DNA of 64,000 nucleotides from Sistotremastrum niveocremeum HHB9708 (lineage: Eukaryota; Basidiomycota; Agaricomycetes; Sistotremastrales; Sistotremastraceae): positions 240,686 to 304,685 of the forward strand of contig KV419433.1 of assembly GCA_001630475.1 (NCBI GenBank). The letters are read 5' to 3'. A model generated the notes under the pieces. That model made no database searches and had not been told where the DNA came from. It was given only the letters and a program-made list of their open reading frames with translations. The stretch's first letter is position 1; each line of letters opens with the position of its first letter. The position numbers and the translations under genes were made by a program. Below, piece by piece: positions 34,606 to 46,171 of this stretch.

Positions 34606-35642
34606 TCTCTCGACGCATCAGTCGTGAGAAGTACGGGTACAGGCAGCAGGCAGGACAGACGAGTCCCCGGATTCGATGACTAAGGCTCGCAGATCTCTCC
34701 CTTTCATCCTGTGGTATCCAATGCGGTACGATTTTCACGGCTCAGAGCAGGAGCAGCGCTCGCTACAGGTTCAGTGTGATGGTGCTATGAATCACGATTG
34801 GGTTCAGAAATTCCGCCGTCGTTTGCCAGCGGTTTTTTGATATTTATAGGCGGAATAGTTTATTCACGTCGTTACGCTGAAGGCTCGAGTGAGGTACGAA
34901 CTGTTGTATAGTTAAAACAGCAAGGGAAGGATTGATCAAAGTGATGACAACGAAAACTAGTACCTGCGTAACCGATAATTTGAGGTTCTCGGCAGCGGAG
35001 TTAGATTTTAGATGCCTTGTTCTTCTTTCCACCGCACTCGACGGTTTTGGGAAAATCTTCTGAGCCTAAGCTTGAATTGAAGTCTTGATTCGGCACGTTA
35101 ATCTTTCTGAACGAAGATTTCTGGCAACATCGTCTTTCCCGGATTCTCATGAGCGCGCCTACCTCTCTGCTCAGCCGGGCCATGCTTGCTATTTCCTCAT
35201 CATGAGGCTTCCCGATTTTAATGTTAAGAGCTTGTCAACCAATCTCGACAAAGACAAGTGTGGAAGTTGTTTCCATAACGCAATTATCTCTGTGTATCCT
35301 ATTGCAGATGCAATGTCGTAGTCGCTCTGAGATGCTACCGTACTGTATATAACGTCTGGAGACTTGAGGCCGCCCGGCAAAGCTTGCTTCTTTATTCGGC
35401 GCCTTTCTTCAGAATTCTTCTCAAGGTTCGGATTGATGGGACTAGGCAACTCTCATACACTTCATTGTGCCGAAGTCTGCTGCGTAGATGTCTATATATA
35501 CTTTCTTCTCACTTCGAAAAGACCATGCGGATGCTTCGACAGAAATTGGACCGCGTCATTGATGCTATGACTGACCATTGGCCGGAGATTGATTGCCTGC
35601 GCAGCTCCTTGATGCTTTTTCTTTCCCTCTCGTTGTGCTAGT
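34606..35642. other. Intergenic region
   Basis: Contains an 86-codon open frame on the minus strand (35189-35449) with no known domain and no convincing partner exon. I do not support it as a gene. Confidence 0.4.
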
Positions 35643-37026
35643 ATGGCTTTCATCGAGCCACTCTGTAGCATCTTCCTGCTCCTATTCATACCTCTCTTTC
35701 GTAATATCCGTGCTCAGGATACCGCTCCATCAAGTAATATCTGCGATGAAGGAGAATTCCCTTGGGTTCGTTCTAATTTTCGAATAAAATGTTTGACTCT
35801 GATCGCGGAACTCAGGCTTTCAATTCTTTGAATCAGAGTGCATGTGTGATCGCGTCCTACCTCGGCGAAGTCTGCACTCCCGGAAGTATGTCATTATTCT
35901 TTCTTTTTGATATATCATTCTCACGCGTTGAGAAGCTCCCTGGCCCGTTTCTCCTCTGGGATCCGATCCCAATCAAGTGTACTCCACTTCGAGCAATCCG
36001 ACACAGTGTGAGTGTAGCTCAGTGATGTTCTTTTTACTCGGTATGGCCCTGTCATTTATCCGCCATTTATTCCGTGCTGAATATCGTAGCGGCTTGTACG
36101 GCTTGTCAGAATCATTCGATCTCTCAATTCCTGTGGACCGTCTATTCCGTAAATTGCACTTCGGTTTCTGAGGCATCGTACGTTCAAGAGCCTGATATTC
36201 ACTCTTGAGTGAATTAATAAACGTGCCCCTCCAGTTTTCCGTTCAATATTCCAAATGTAACGGCAGTTCCTCATTGGGCATATCAGAATGTCGTAGGTTA
36301 TCTCCACATTATCATCGAAAATATGTGTTTATGATCTCTCAAAGCTTCTTGACAGTAACACTTTCAATCTATCGCTTGCGGAATCCCTCGGTGGTGCGTC
36401 GAAAAAGCAATAATATAATTGGACTTGCTAATGGCTTCATGAGTGTAGATGACCTTGAGTCGAGTGGGATCACTTCAAAGGCAGCAAGAACTACTGCTCT
36501 TCAGACATCAACTTCGACCTCCCCATCCTCAAGCACTCCGAGCACGAATTCCAACGGAACGGTGGCAGATACGAATCAGCATCATGTAGCACCCGTCTCG
36601 GGGGCAGTAGCCGGAGGTGTCATAGCCGGGTGTTTATTATTGTTCATCGGGTTTTATTTCATACAGCGGCATCTCAGAAAATCGAGAAGCGGCCTTTCGA
36701 TCCGTTCTGGGACACATGAGATGGGAGATATCGACGGTACCGTGTATGGATCAGAAATAAGTGTGAGTGTTTAATCTAGAGAGGGTTTTATGGATATGAA
36801 CATTGATATTTTATTCGATCAGGCCGACATCGATCCGTTCATGACTACTCATTATCAAAATGTTCCCGATGTGAATACCGCACTCGCCTCCAATTTTTCT
36901 CGAGGTTCTGGCTCTCACAAAACTGACGGAGGTGGAGACTCTGTCTCTCGGGACGACATCCCACAATCGATCGAGGATAGTCCTCCTTCATATAGAGCGC
37001 ACGATTCCAACCCATTCGGCGATTAG
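35643..37026 (+). CDS. Surface-family protein 4: TM anchor with PPxY-bearing cytosolic tail
   Basis: Exons join in frame to give a signal peptide (MAFIEPLCSIFLLLFIPLF), AFNSLNQSACVIASYLGEVC, CECSSVMFFLL, AACTACQNHSISQFLW, a block IPNVTAVPHWAYQNV, a Ser/Thr-rich stalk, then AVAGGVIAGCLLLFIGFYFI as TM helix. Unlike paralog 1 it has a long cytosolic tail split by one intron, ending DSPPSYRAHDSNPFGD. PPSY fits the PPxY motif bound by WW domains of NEDD4/Rsp5-type ubiquitin ligases, so ubiquitin-driven endocytosis is a reasonable inference. A few donor sites in the middle are uncertain. Otherwise typical of the family. Confidence 0.78.
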
Positions 37027-37218
37027 ATCGCATGCGCGATTAGGATGCTTATATCAGCCTTTCGAATGAGGCTGCCATCGAACCATTACTGCATCTACAA
37101 TGTCTTCGTGTGCATTTACTTTCGCCCAAAAGTACCTCTTAGTGTCAACATAACGTTTTAATTCCATGAAACGATGACGACAGATCGAGGAACTACATTC
37201 AATTCACGTTGTCCCAAA

Positions 37219-38395
37219 TTACCCGAGAAGGATGAGATCAACGATTGGATCACTAGGGAAGGTGGTATCCGTTCCGGCAGGCTCGCCTACATCAGACTCC
37301 GGGAGACGAATCATGCCTTCCCTAACAGACGTGCCGGGGCTGCAGGCTTGAAGAACGAGAAGATTGAGGGAGATCGCGATGACGGTCGTAATCTATACTT
37401 CGTTAGCGATCGTCGATTATTGATGAAGGGTATGTGCTTACGGAGATTGGTCCAGCTAGTTCAGTTGCGTATTCCCATTTTGTGAGGAGTGTGATCATGA
37501 GATAGAATAATAGGATGGGATATAATGCGCCCGTTCTTCGAGAGATGGTCAGTGTGAGACGTAGTCGGATAGAGGAGACTCACGAGATGATCATGTGGAT
37601 GAAGCGACGAGGTAATGGGATTTGTTTATGAGTATAGAGACGATATCCGATGAGAACTACGGGATGATCATCGATTAGGATAGGCGGAGATTGGCGATCG
37701 AAAACTTACTGAGGCAGATAAGATTCAGAGCCAGGGACACGGGAATGAGGACCGCGTATGATACAGTGAGGTGGACGAAGGAGAGGAAGACGATGAACCA
37801 TTCTGAGAAAAGGACGTTCGGAACGATTCTTACTGGAAATAACATTAAGAACGTACGAATGAGAACAAAGAGAAGTATAGCGGGAAAGAGGACAACGAGG
37901 AATTTACGATCCCAGAGAAGCCACGTGCGGTAGACCTACGGCATCATTGCCTCAGTACTAAAATAATGAAGTGAGGTAATCTATTCACCGTGAAAGCATC
38001 TCCGATGAACATTTGGATTATCATAGGAACTTGAAGGGATTTAGGATCATTGTTGTTACATATCATATCACCAGGATGTGTGATAAGAGTCGGAGTCATC
38101 GAAGCGATGTTGCCGATGTTCAGGCCAAATTCGACTGTTGCGACGAGGAAGGTAGCTATGAGCATGGCCAGGACAATGCGGACTTTGCTCTGCGTTCCGA
38201 ATCGAGCGAGAACTGTATGGAGAGTGAGCAAGAAGAGAACGAGAAGAGTGCCTAGAATGATGGTTAATGGATTATAGTAGAGAAAATTTGGACGATTTTA
38301 CTCCATAATGCGGCTGTGATGCCTGTACGGATTTGGAGGTTTCGTGTGCAGTTCGTTACATCCCACCGAACACTTCCTGGCACTCGGGATGACAT
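37219..38395 (-). CDS. Seven-TM fungal membrane protein
   Basis: Minus-strand exons encode an integral membrane protein of a common Agaricomycete 7-TM family. Recognisable parts are VRIVLAMLIATFLVATVEFG (TM2), FIGDAF followed across an intron by VYRTWLLWDRKFLVVLFP (TM4 start), SFVHLTVSYAVLIPVSLAL, RTGALYPILLFYLMITLL and ITTVIAISLNLLVLQA near the end. Stop is at 37219. The N-terminus is uncertain: from ATG 38395 the frame that encodes the expected TM1 region (ITAALWSK) meets a stop, while TILGTLLVLFLLTLHT is open in another frame. A 72-nt intron from GTACAG can bypass it but removes part of TM1; a real frameshift is the alternative. Ligand and function are unknown. Confidence 0.65.
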
Positions 38396-38861
38396 CCTAT
38401 TGACGGATGAAGAGACCGTTTATAGCAGGTCAAAAAGCAGAGCTGGTAAAGTTCGTTGGATTGTGCGTGAGTCTGAGAGATAGTCAAAGAGAGCTACGGA
38501 TTGGCAATGGATCCAGAAAGCGCAGTATATAAGACTCATATCACATGGCAACCATCGAGTTACTCAATTGGCTGCGTAAACTGCGGATTGATGCAAAAGC
38601 GAGAATGGGCGCTTATTTTGACTCAGGGGGCTTCCGCCGGTCAGCTTTAATCGTGCTATCGATGAACTGAATAATTAATATGAGCTATATGAGGTACCAG
38701 AGGCTTTATATTTGATGATAATTATCATAACCTTGATACAGTCATGGTGTATTTCATATGATGAGGGATGAATAAATCGACAAAGAACAGACAGCCTCGA
38801 GACGTTCTGCTGGCGACATTCCTACGCTACGACGGTATAGATGATGATGGTGAAGAAGTCC

Positions 38862-41183
38862 CTAATGCGTCTCTACACCCTTCACGCTAGATTCCTCAGA
38901 CCGACCCTCAGGTGCATCTATCTCGTCCGGATCACCTCTATATCCTCTCACACTCTGATACCGAGACGCTCGTTCTGTCTGGCCATGGCTTCTCGCAGGT
39001 CTAGCGTTAGGAATATTATCCTCGTCCTCGTCATCAAAAAGCGCTCGAATTCTACGTGTCCGCGTGGGAGGAGTTGGCGGATTCCGATTCGGTCGACTGT
39101 TGAGCCTGTCAATAGTGTTTTGCCATTCTTCATCCGGGTCACGTAGGCGCTCTATTTCTTCTTCTTCTTCTTCGTCTTCCGCCGCGTTGGCTTCCGGGAT
39201 TGGGGAAGGTTGATGATGCTCGGGTTCGATTTTGGATCTGGGGTGGGCGCTTGTTGGGATGTAATGGCTTGGAAGGGTGGATGCTTGATTCGGGTTCTTC
39301 GCTTTGGAGGTGTGGTCGGGTTCGACATGCGTCTCCTTCTCTGATGTATTGTCGGGTTGAGCATGGATGACATTCGTCACTTGTAATAACGGCGAAGGCT
39401 GAGTCGGATTCCAAGCTGTTCGGAATAGGAAGATGATTGCGGCCATGAGAAGGGCCAGAGTTCCCGCTGCTATCGTAACAATGAGCTTCGTAGATAGAGG
39501 GAGTGCGACTGAGTTTCCGTCGTTCCCGCGGACGGCATAGACGATGAACGCAACGACGAATAGGACGAAAGACCAGGAGATGAAGATTAGGGGAAGGGAG
39601 AGGAATATAGCGAGGATCGGGGATGATCCGACGTTCTGAAGGTAATCTAACTGAAGTACGTGAATAAATATAATTAAGGAAATGCATGGAAATGTGGGAT
39701 AGCTTACCCCTGTCTGTGCGGTGCTGGAACTTCGGGGTTCGTGGATACGGATGTGGTATTGGCCCATCAGGACGCTGCCTATTGAGAGAAGTGCGGAGAG
39801 GAGGGTTATTGATCTTGAGGCGTTGTCGATGCCGGGGACTGCAATGAACGCGACGGTTGCTCTGTGATATTATCTGTCAGAAGAGGACATGATGGTGGGC
39901 AAGAGTCTCACGCTATCATGACGGTCGCCTAAGAGATGAATAATTCGTGTTATCGACGTGGCATGATGATGGACGATTATCCTCACCAACAAGTTCGAGT
40001 CAGACCATCCCTTGAGTTGACTTTGAAGGAAGCGTCTCCAACGCGTCTCATTGATTCCTCCACCTTCAAATCGTCGTCGATCGACATCAATGATTTGACG
40101 CAGGCATGAAGTCGGGATGCTGAAGAATAGTGCAAAAGAAATGACGAAAAATATCTTGTATGGAGTGGACCGGAAGTGCGGATGGGAGAAGTCGGCGACT
40201 TCGCTGCGCTTTTCGAGGTTGCGGAGGGAGCGGGCTTGAGGGGTTGCGTATCCGAGTGCAATCCTATCTGCAGCTGGATGATTTAGCGAAGACGATGAGT
40301 TTGATGACGGAACCGAATAAGCCGAAAAGCGGATGTACGAACCTATTGTGGCAGCTACGGCTGCTGTGAACCATACTTCTAGACTTGACGCATAATAGAT
40401 TCCATTTTCCTCTGGTTCAGGGACATCAGGGAGGTATAATGGAATGACGTGGCACGCACCTGCTAGACGGGTCTCAGGATCGGATAACTCTCGAGAGATA
40501 TCGAGCAGGTCCTTCGCCTGATCGGTAGTGAAGGAGGATGTGCTGGTAGAGAATAGTGTTTGGTCCGCTTTACACCACATGAGGACGTCGTATATGTGTC
40601 TTCGGCTGCCGGGGGGAAGTTGATGATCGCAAGGGTGATTTTGGAGGAACCTCCAGTATCGTTCTCGCATTTCGAACGCTGCAACGACATTGAGCATGGC
40701 ATCTTCCGGAGTAGATGAAATGGGTCACGTACCTAGCTCGAATCTTCCTTCGTATGCCTTCACTGCGTTCAAGAAATCCGATAGATTCTGATTGAACCTC
40801 CCCGCTACGGCATGCTTATGATCGATCCATTGATAATTTTCGTGATCAAGCAGGAGCTCCCATGTTCGATTGAAGTCGGATTGGTATTTTCGATATTCAT
40901 CGTCGTCCGGAAAGGCGAAGGCTTGGGCATCGACATCGCGATATTTCGACTGCAACTGGCGATATTCGGTAGGGTTGTAGATGTTAACAGTAGTGACGAC
41001 TCTGTCTCGCGTATGACCGTAATAAATCCAGCCACCTGGATGGATGTGCCGCTTCCAGTGCTTATCTGGAAAAGCACTACATAGCGTTAGGTTCGAGGTC
41101 AGAAGAGCTTCCACATTCCAAGAGTGCTTTGAGACGTACGCAGAACTCTTTTCATCCGTAGCCTTTGCAAAATCGAGGAACAT
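38862..41183 (-). CDS. Multi-pass membrane protein with WW-like N-terminal motif, copy B
   Basis: Starts MFLDFAKATDEKSSA; an intron leads to FPDKHWKRHIHPGGWIYYGH, the WW-like motif, then RDRVVTTVNIYNP. A second block has MRERYWRFLQNHPC and VLMWCKADQTLFST. Membrane segments follow: VWFTAAVAATIGSYI, YKIFFVISFALFF, a hairpin around RATVAFIAVPGID and SIGSVLMGQYHI, then ILAIFLSLPLIFISWSFVLF and LIVTIAAGTLALLMAAIIFL. The last about 200 residues are an acidic, Pro-rich cytosolic tail with a run of Glu. It is highly similar to copy C in the core but the tails differ. Six TM helices are predicted. Function is unknown; the WW-like motif could bind Pro-rich peptides. Confidence 0.75.
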
Positions 41184-41580
41184 TCTGAGCGTATCCGATG
41201 GGATGAACTGGGCTCATCTCGCGATTTGGGGGCGATATATTAGTGGGCGGCATGCTTTAATGAAGCCATGCACGGTCACATCAGAGCAGGTCGGTTAGGG
41301 AAATGAATCTGGGCCTGGCGTCGAGCACGAGTTGGCTTTAGGGGTACGCTGGCGAGGCTAGTGGGATGCTGCCGCATGTTGAACTCGAGCTCTCCTCTCG
41401 TGAGAATTTAATACGGGATATATGATGCGTTGAATTTGTCGTGGTGGCTCAGGATCGCTCAATCAAAGTCTAAGGCAGTCGCAAAGGTATGAGTTGAGTG
41501 TCGGAATGCGCTCAATACTGGAGGCAAGCAGCCAGAAGAATCGGATGTCGGACGTCGGATGGCTCGTAACCTCAGCTCGC
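41184..41580. other. Intergenic region
   Basis: Upstream of copy B. Ordinary CpG-rich host DNA up to about 41580; no gene supported. Confidence 0.5.
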
Positions 41581-42835
41581 CTTTTGCAATCAAAAATGTC
41601 CCAATGGAATTATTGCAGTGTGATAATCAATGCATGAGAGGTCAATTCAAATGTAGAAGAATTGAAAACAGATCATACAAGAAATATGGAGAATAATTCT
41701 AGCAAAGATCAACAAGTTGAACCACACTTTTCATGACTGAAACTGAATTCAAAAATAAAATAAAATCCAAGACTCAAGTAACACATTCCCACATCATTCA
41801 TATGGCCCTTTTGGCTGTATTGGATATTTTTGCACTATCCATCTTCATATGCAGAACAAAACATGAAGACCCATTCAAATCCAAAAATTCATCTTGATCC
41901 TCTTCCTCATGATTAGTGAAATGTTGTAGATATTGTATGGCTCCTGAGAATTGGAAAGTCATAGTTGCAGCTGCATGGAGTGCCCAGTACTTTGGATTTG
42001 GGAGGGGGATGGATCTGGTATTTGGATTTGCAGGAGTGTGATTTTTGAGGGTGATCTGAGAACCTGAGTGGGCTGGATAATTGCGTGGAAGAGCTCCTTC
42101 TGCAGCATCATCATACCACAGGGTGTACTCATCAGGTTGAATCTCCCATTCATTTTTCTGGTTCTGGAAAAAAATGATGGGTTCAGTCAAAAAGATAGGA
42201 TAAGAAGATGAGAACATACTGTACTCTAACAGGAACAAGTGTCATGCGGAGATGATCAACAAGCTCAGCAAAAATTGACACAAGCTGTATGAGATTTGAT
42301 GGATCATCAATCAGCCCTTCATTCAGATCAAACATGTTGATATCTGCATATTCAGCCATGAATACCCAGACTGAGCCAGACCAGATTTTCTGATGCAGAA
42401 AATCTGAGCATGTGCAAAAACATGCATTTTGATATGACATACCTTGTCAGCAAACTCTAGTTTGAAATCTTTGCACCTTGGCATGATATGGAGTGTTTGA
42501 GAGTTTGAATGTAATGTATTGGATGACAGAGCATAATTAGCATCTCTCCCGGAGATCTGTTCCAATATGTGAATAAAAGAAAAAGCATATTCAGTTGGGG
42601 CATCAAAGAACACACCCTTTCTGACAGTCTGTCGTTAAGCCTGCAAGCAGGGTCTGTTTCCCTCAACCAAGCCAATTTACCCACCTCTTTTTTGACAGAT
42701 GCTGGTATTGGAAAATCAGAGACACATAACTCAAAGAATAACAAATAATCACCATGGCAATATAATGCACAACAATGCATGAGCAAATGGATTGCTTGAT
42801 TTGCCAAAGCAGCGTAAATATCTTGATTGTTATTT
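41581..42835. other. CpG-depleted, TpG/CpA-rich block with sharp edges
   Basis: By direct count only about six CpG dinucleotides occur in these 1255 bp, while flanking host DNA has roughly four to seven per 60 bp. TpG and CpA are abundant. The right edge falls inside the coding sequence of the HNH-family gene, and the left edge lies about 215 bp past its stop. Confidence 0.85.
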
Positions 42836-43227
42836 GCGCTGTTGATTTCACGTGCGACAAACTCTTGTCCGTTGAGGGTCGGAGCGTGGAGAATGAGATA
42901 TCCGAGTAATCGAGCGTAGGTTCGTGGGACGGAGAGGTTCTCGGAGGAATCGGGTGGAACACTTTCTTGCCAGTTGTATATTGAAGAATAAGCTTTTTGT
43001 ACGTTCGCACTGGATTTTTGGATCTGGGGTTGTTGATGGAGAGGAGGAAGATCGCGGACGTGCGGATAGGGCATCGCTTTATCAAGCGTGCGTGAGTTCG
43101 GATTCGGTCGAGTTGTTTGCGAGATTGGACATACGAGGATTGGAGGTTGTGTTGATGAAGGATGACCCCCTCGGCCGAGAGGGGTTGAAGAACGCGTTGT
43201 TGCACGTGTCCATATGCTGAGAGTCAA
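41798..43227 (-). CDS. HNH-nuclease-family (HNH_2-like) protein, probably lacking the last His
   Basis: Minus-strand exons. Exon 1 has a family-typical N-terminal region (LLGYLILHAPTLNGQEFVAR, then NNNQDIYAALANQAIHLL). After introns come ISGRDANYALSS, LHIMPRCKDFKLE, LNEGLIDDPSNLIQLVSIFA and, near the end, IPLPNPKYWALHAAATM. HIMP and DDPSNLIQL correspond to the first His and the Asn of the HNH motif in fungal HNH_2 proteins; where the final His (usual pattern LH..F) should be, I read SIF, so nuclease activity is doubtful. The 3' two-thirds lie in a CpG-depleted block although the reading frames stay open. Exon joins are tentative. In other fungi the family is large and of unknown role. Confidence 0.55.
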
Positions 43228-43968
43228 TTTTCGGTTCCATCGTCGAGGATTTTATAGGTTGATTCGATTGATAGGAGCGCGAGATGTGGGGGCGTTGGTG
43301 AACGTTTGAGAAGTCGGAGGAGGAACCTTGAGCCGAGAGAATAGACCGATCAGGAGGTCAAATACATGGAAGCTATAGCTTTCCGCATTAATCTGAGACT
43401 GAACTGCGATTCGTGACGTTAACGTTAATTGGTTGACTCACCAGTGGATTATTTCGATGTGAATGTCAGAGCGCGCTTCTAGACGAATCGGGATCGTGTG
43501 ACGAAGCCTGTGATGGATCTTAGGGTATTATCCGGAACTAGGCTCAGATTGTATCTACTTACTGGAGTATTCTGGAATCTGGATTTCGATGCCTTCGAAC
43601 GACAACGCACGGAGAACTCGAAGTCTCGGAGTGTCGGAGTTTCAATCCACTTGATGTTGAATTTACATAAAGCAAGACATAAAGTCAAGCATAAAGCGAG
43701 CGAGTCCCCGAGATTGTACCTAACAATCTCGAAGTCGTCAGGCCATAAAGCGATGTGACATCCGCAATTAAACTACTGTGTTTATATAATTAGCATGGAG
43801 ACATTATTGTAGTCGAATAGAGTATCTCAAGTCGGTCGGGTGAATATATTAAATTGTAATATGAGATGCATGTCATCGCCGTTATATTTTCCAGACACAT
43901 AATGTGTAACGTCCGGATGTCATGGGTGTCATGATCGTAGCACCGAAACCAAGACTGAGAATTCGAAC
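43228..43968. other. Intergenic region
   Basis: Normal host composition; includes the promoter of the HNH-family gene on the left. No gene supported. Confidence 0.5.
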
Positions 43969-46171
43969 CTAAACAGTCCGACGGTCCGATTCCAGTCCCC
44001 GCCCCTGGAAGGTCTGTCGGACTGGTACAATTGGCCCTCTATACCCGAAAGGGAACGTATCCGTCCAGGTTTCGTCTCCGCGATTCGACTGGAGCTGTCG
44101 TCTTATTTCTTCCTCGTGCGAGTCGTCTTGCGGGATGGGAGGTAAGTTTGTGCGGATAAATTGAGCTGACAACGTCGTAGCGTGGGACGTCGTGTCTAGT
44201 ACGACATTGGAAGGGAACGGATGTACGCTTGCAGGGATAAAGTGACCTGTTATTGTTGAAGTGTAGTGTGGGTCTATGGCGTTGGGAGGGATATCGGGGT
44301 TCATATGCGTGTTTCTCGCTTCCTGCGTTGCGGCATCGCTCGAGCCTTGAAGAACATCCTTCATCGTTATCGGGAGTAAAGGAGGTTGCTGTATTGGGTT
44401 CCAAGCTGTCCGAAAGAGGAAGATGATGACGGCTAGGAGGAGGGCTAGTGTTCCCGCAGCGATGGTGACGATAAGTTTCGTAGATAGAGGGAGTGATATC
44501 GAGTTTCCATCGTTTCCTCGGAGGGCATAGATGATGAATGCGACGACGAATAAGACGAATGACCAGGAGATGAAAATCAAGGGAAGGGAGAGGAATATAG
44601 CTAGGATTGGAGACGATCCGACGTTCTGCAGGTAATCTAACTGCGAACCGTGAATGAATATTTTTAAGTAAATACGGCAAAATGTAGGATAGCTTACCCC
44701 TGTCTGTGCGGTACTTGAACTGCGGGGTTCGTGGATGCGAATGTGATATTGACCCATCAGGACGCTGCCTATCGAGAGGAGCGCGGAGAGTAGAGTTATT
44801 GATCTTGAAGCGTTATCGATGCCGGGAACGGCAATAAATGCAACGGTTGCTCTGTAAAACTGATGTCAGAGGACGACTTTGCCATAGGAACTGAGCCTTA
44901 CGCTATCATAACGGTCGCCTAATATATGATCACCTCCGGTCAATTATACGATTAAACATTGTCATCATTCGCTTACCAACAAGTTCGAGTCCGACCAGCC
45001 TTTGAGTTGAAGCTGAAGAAAGCGTCTCCACCGTGTTTCATTTATCCCTCCACCGTCGAATCGTCTGCGATCCACATCGATTATTTGACGTAAGCATGAG
45101 GTAGGGATGCCGAAGAAGAAAGCGAAAGAAAGGGCGAAGAATATTATGTAAGGGGTGGATCGAAAGTGTGGATGAGAGAAATCTGCGACTTCGCTGCGTT
45201 TTCCGAGATTGCGCAGTGAGCGGGCTTGAGGAGTTCCATATCCGAGTGCAATACGATCTGCAACTGGGTGGATGGGGGATAACGGTGAGTTCAATGGCGA
45301 AACCGAATGAGTCGAATAGCGAATGTAAGCACCTATCGTAGCGGCTACAGCGGCTGTGAACCATACATCCACACTGAAAGCATACGACATGCTGGCTTCA
45401 TCTGAGACGAACGTTATGGATGTCAAATTGAGGAACGTGGGCTGTACCTGGTAACCGCGTTGCGGGGTCGGATAACTCGCGGATGATATCCAGTAGGTCT
45501 TTCACCTGACCGGGAGTGAAGGAGGATGTACTGGTTGAGAACAGTGTTTGGTCCGCTTTGCACCACATGAGGACGTCGTAGACGTGTCTTCTGGTACCAG
45601 GTGGAATTCCGCGTTCGCAAGGGTGATTTTGAACGAATCTCCAGTATCGTTCTCGCATTTCGAACGCTTCGACGTAATTCAGCATACTGTATCTTCCGCC
45701 CGCGAATCAAATGGATCACGTACCAAGCTCATGTCTGCCTTCGTATGCCTTGACTGCATTCAGGAAATCTGACAAAGTCTGGTTGAACCTTCCCGCTAAG
45801 GCGTAGCGATGAAAAACCCATTGATATTTGTTGTGATCGAGAAGGAGCTCCCATGCTTCATTGAAATCGGATTGGTACTGTTGATATTCGGCGGTTTCGG
45901 GAATACTAAAGGCTGCGGGATCAGCAGCGCTGTATCTTGTCTGTAATTTTCGATATTCAGTAACATCGTAAGGGTTGACAGTAGTGACGAGTTTGTGCTC
46001 CGCATGGCCGTAATAGACCCAGCCGCCTGGATGGATGTGCCGTTTCCATCCTCGGTCTGGGAAAGGACTTGATGTGATCGATCATGGCATGATGAGTCTC
46101 TACTATCGAAGGAGTTTCGGCACTCACCCGAACTCCTTTTCGTCTGTAACTTTTGCGAAATCTAGAAACAT
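43969..46171 (-). CDS. Multi-pass membrane protein with WW-like N-terminal motif, copy C
   Basis: Start at 46171 (ATG TTT CTA GAT...) parallels copy B; the first exon ends with a donor after about 14 codons. The minus strand then gives the HPGGWVYYGH motif, MRERYWRFVQNHPC, VLMWCKADQTLFST, VWFTAAVAATIGAYI, YIIFFALSFAFFFGIP, RQIIDVDRRRFDGGGINETR, the MGQYHIRIHEPRSSSTAQTG loop, ISWSFVLFVVAFIIYALRG and LIVTIAAGTLALLLAVIIFL. This core is nearly the same as copy B, so the duplication is recent compared with copy A. The cytosolic tail is shorter and unrelated in composition (Pro/His rich instead of Glu rich). Stop is at 43969. Six TM helices are predicted. Confidence 0.75.

Noticed and set aside
43498-43758. 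GTCGGAGTTTCAAT near 43640 as a further copy of the 22.5-kb repeat unit
   Set aside because: Only about 13 bp match, with no palindrome next to it; taken as chance.
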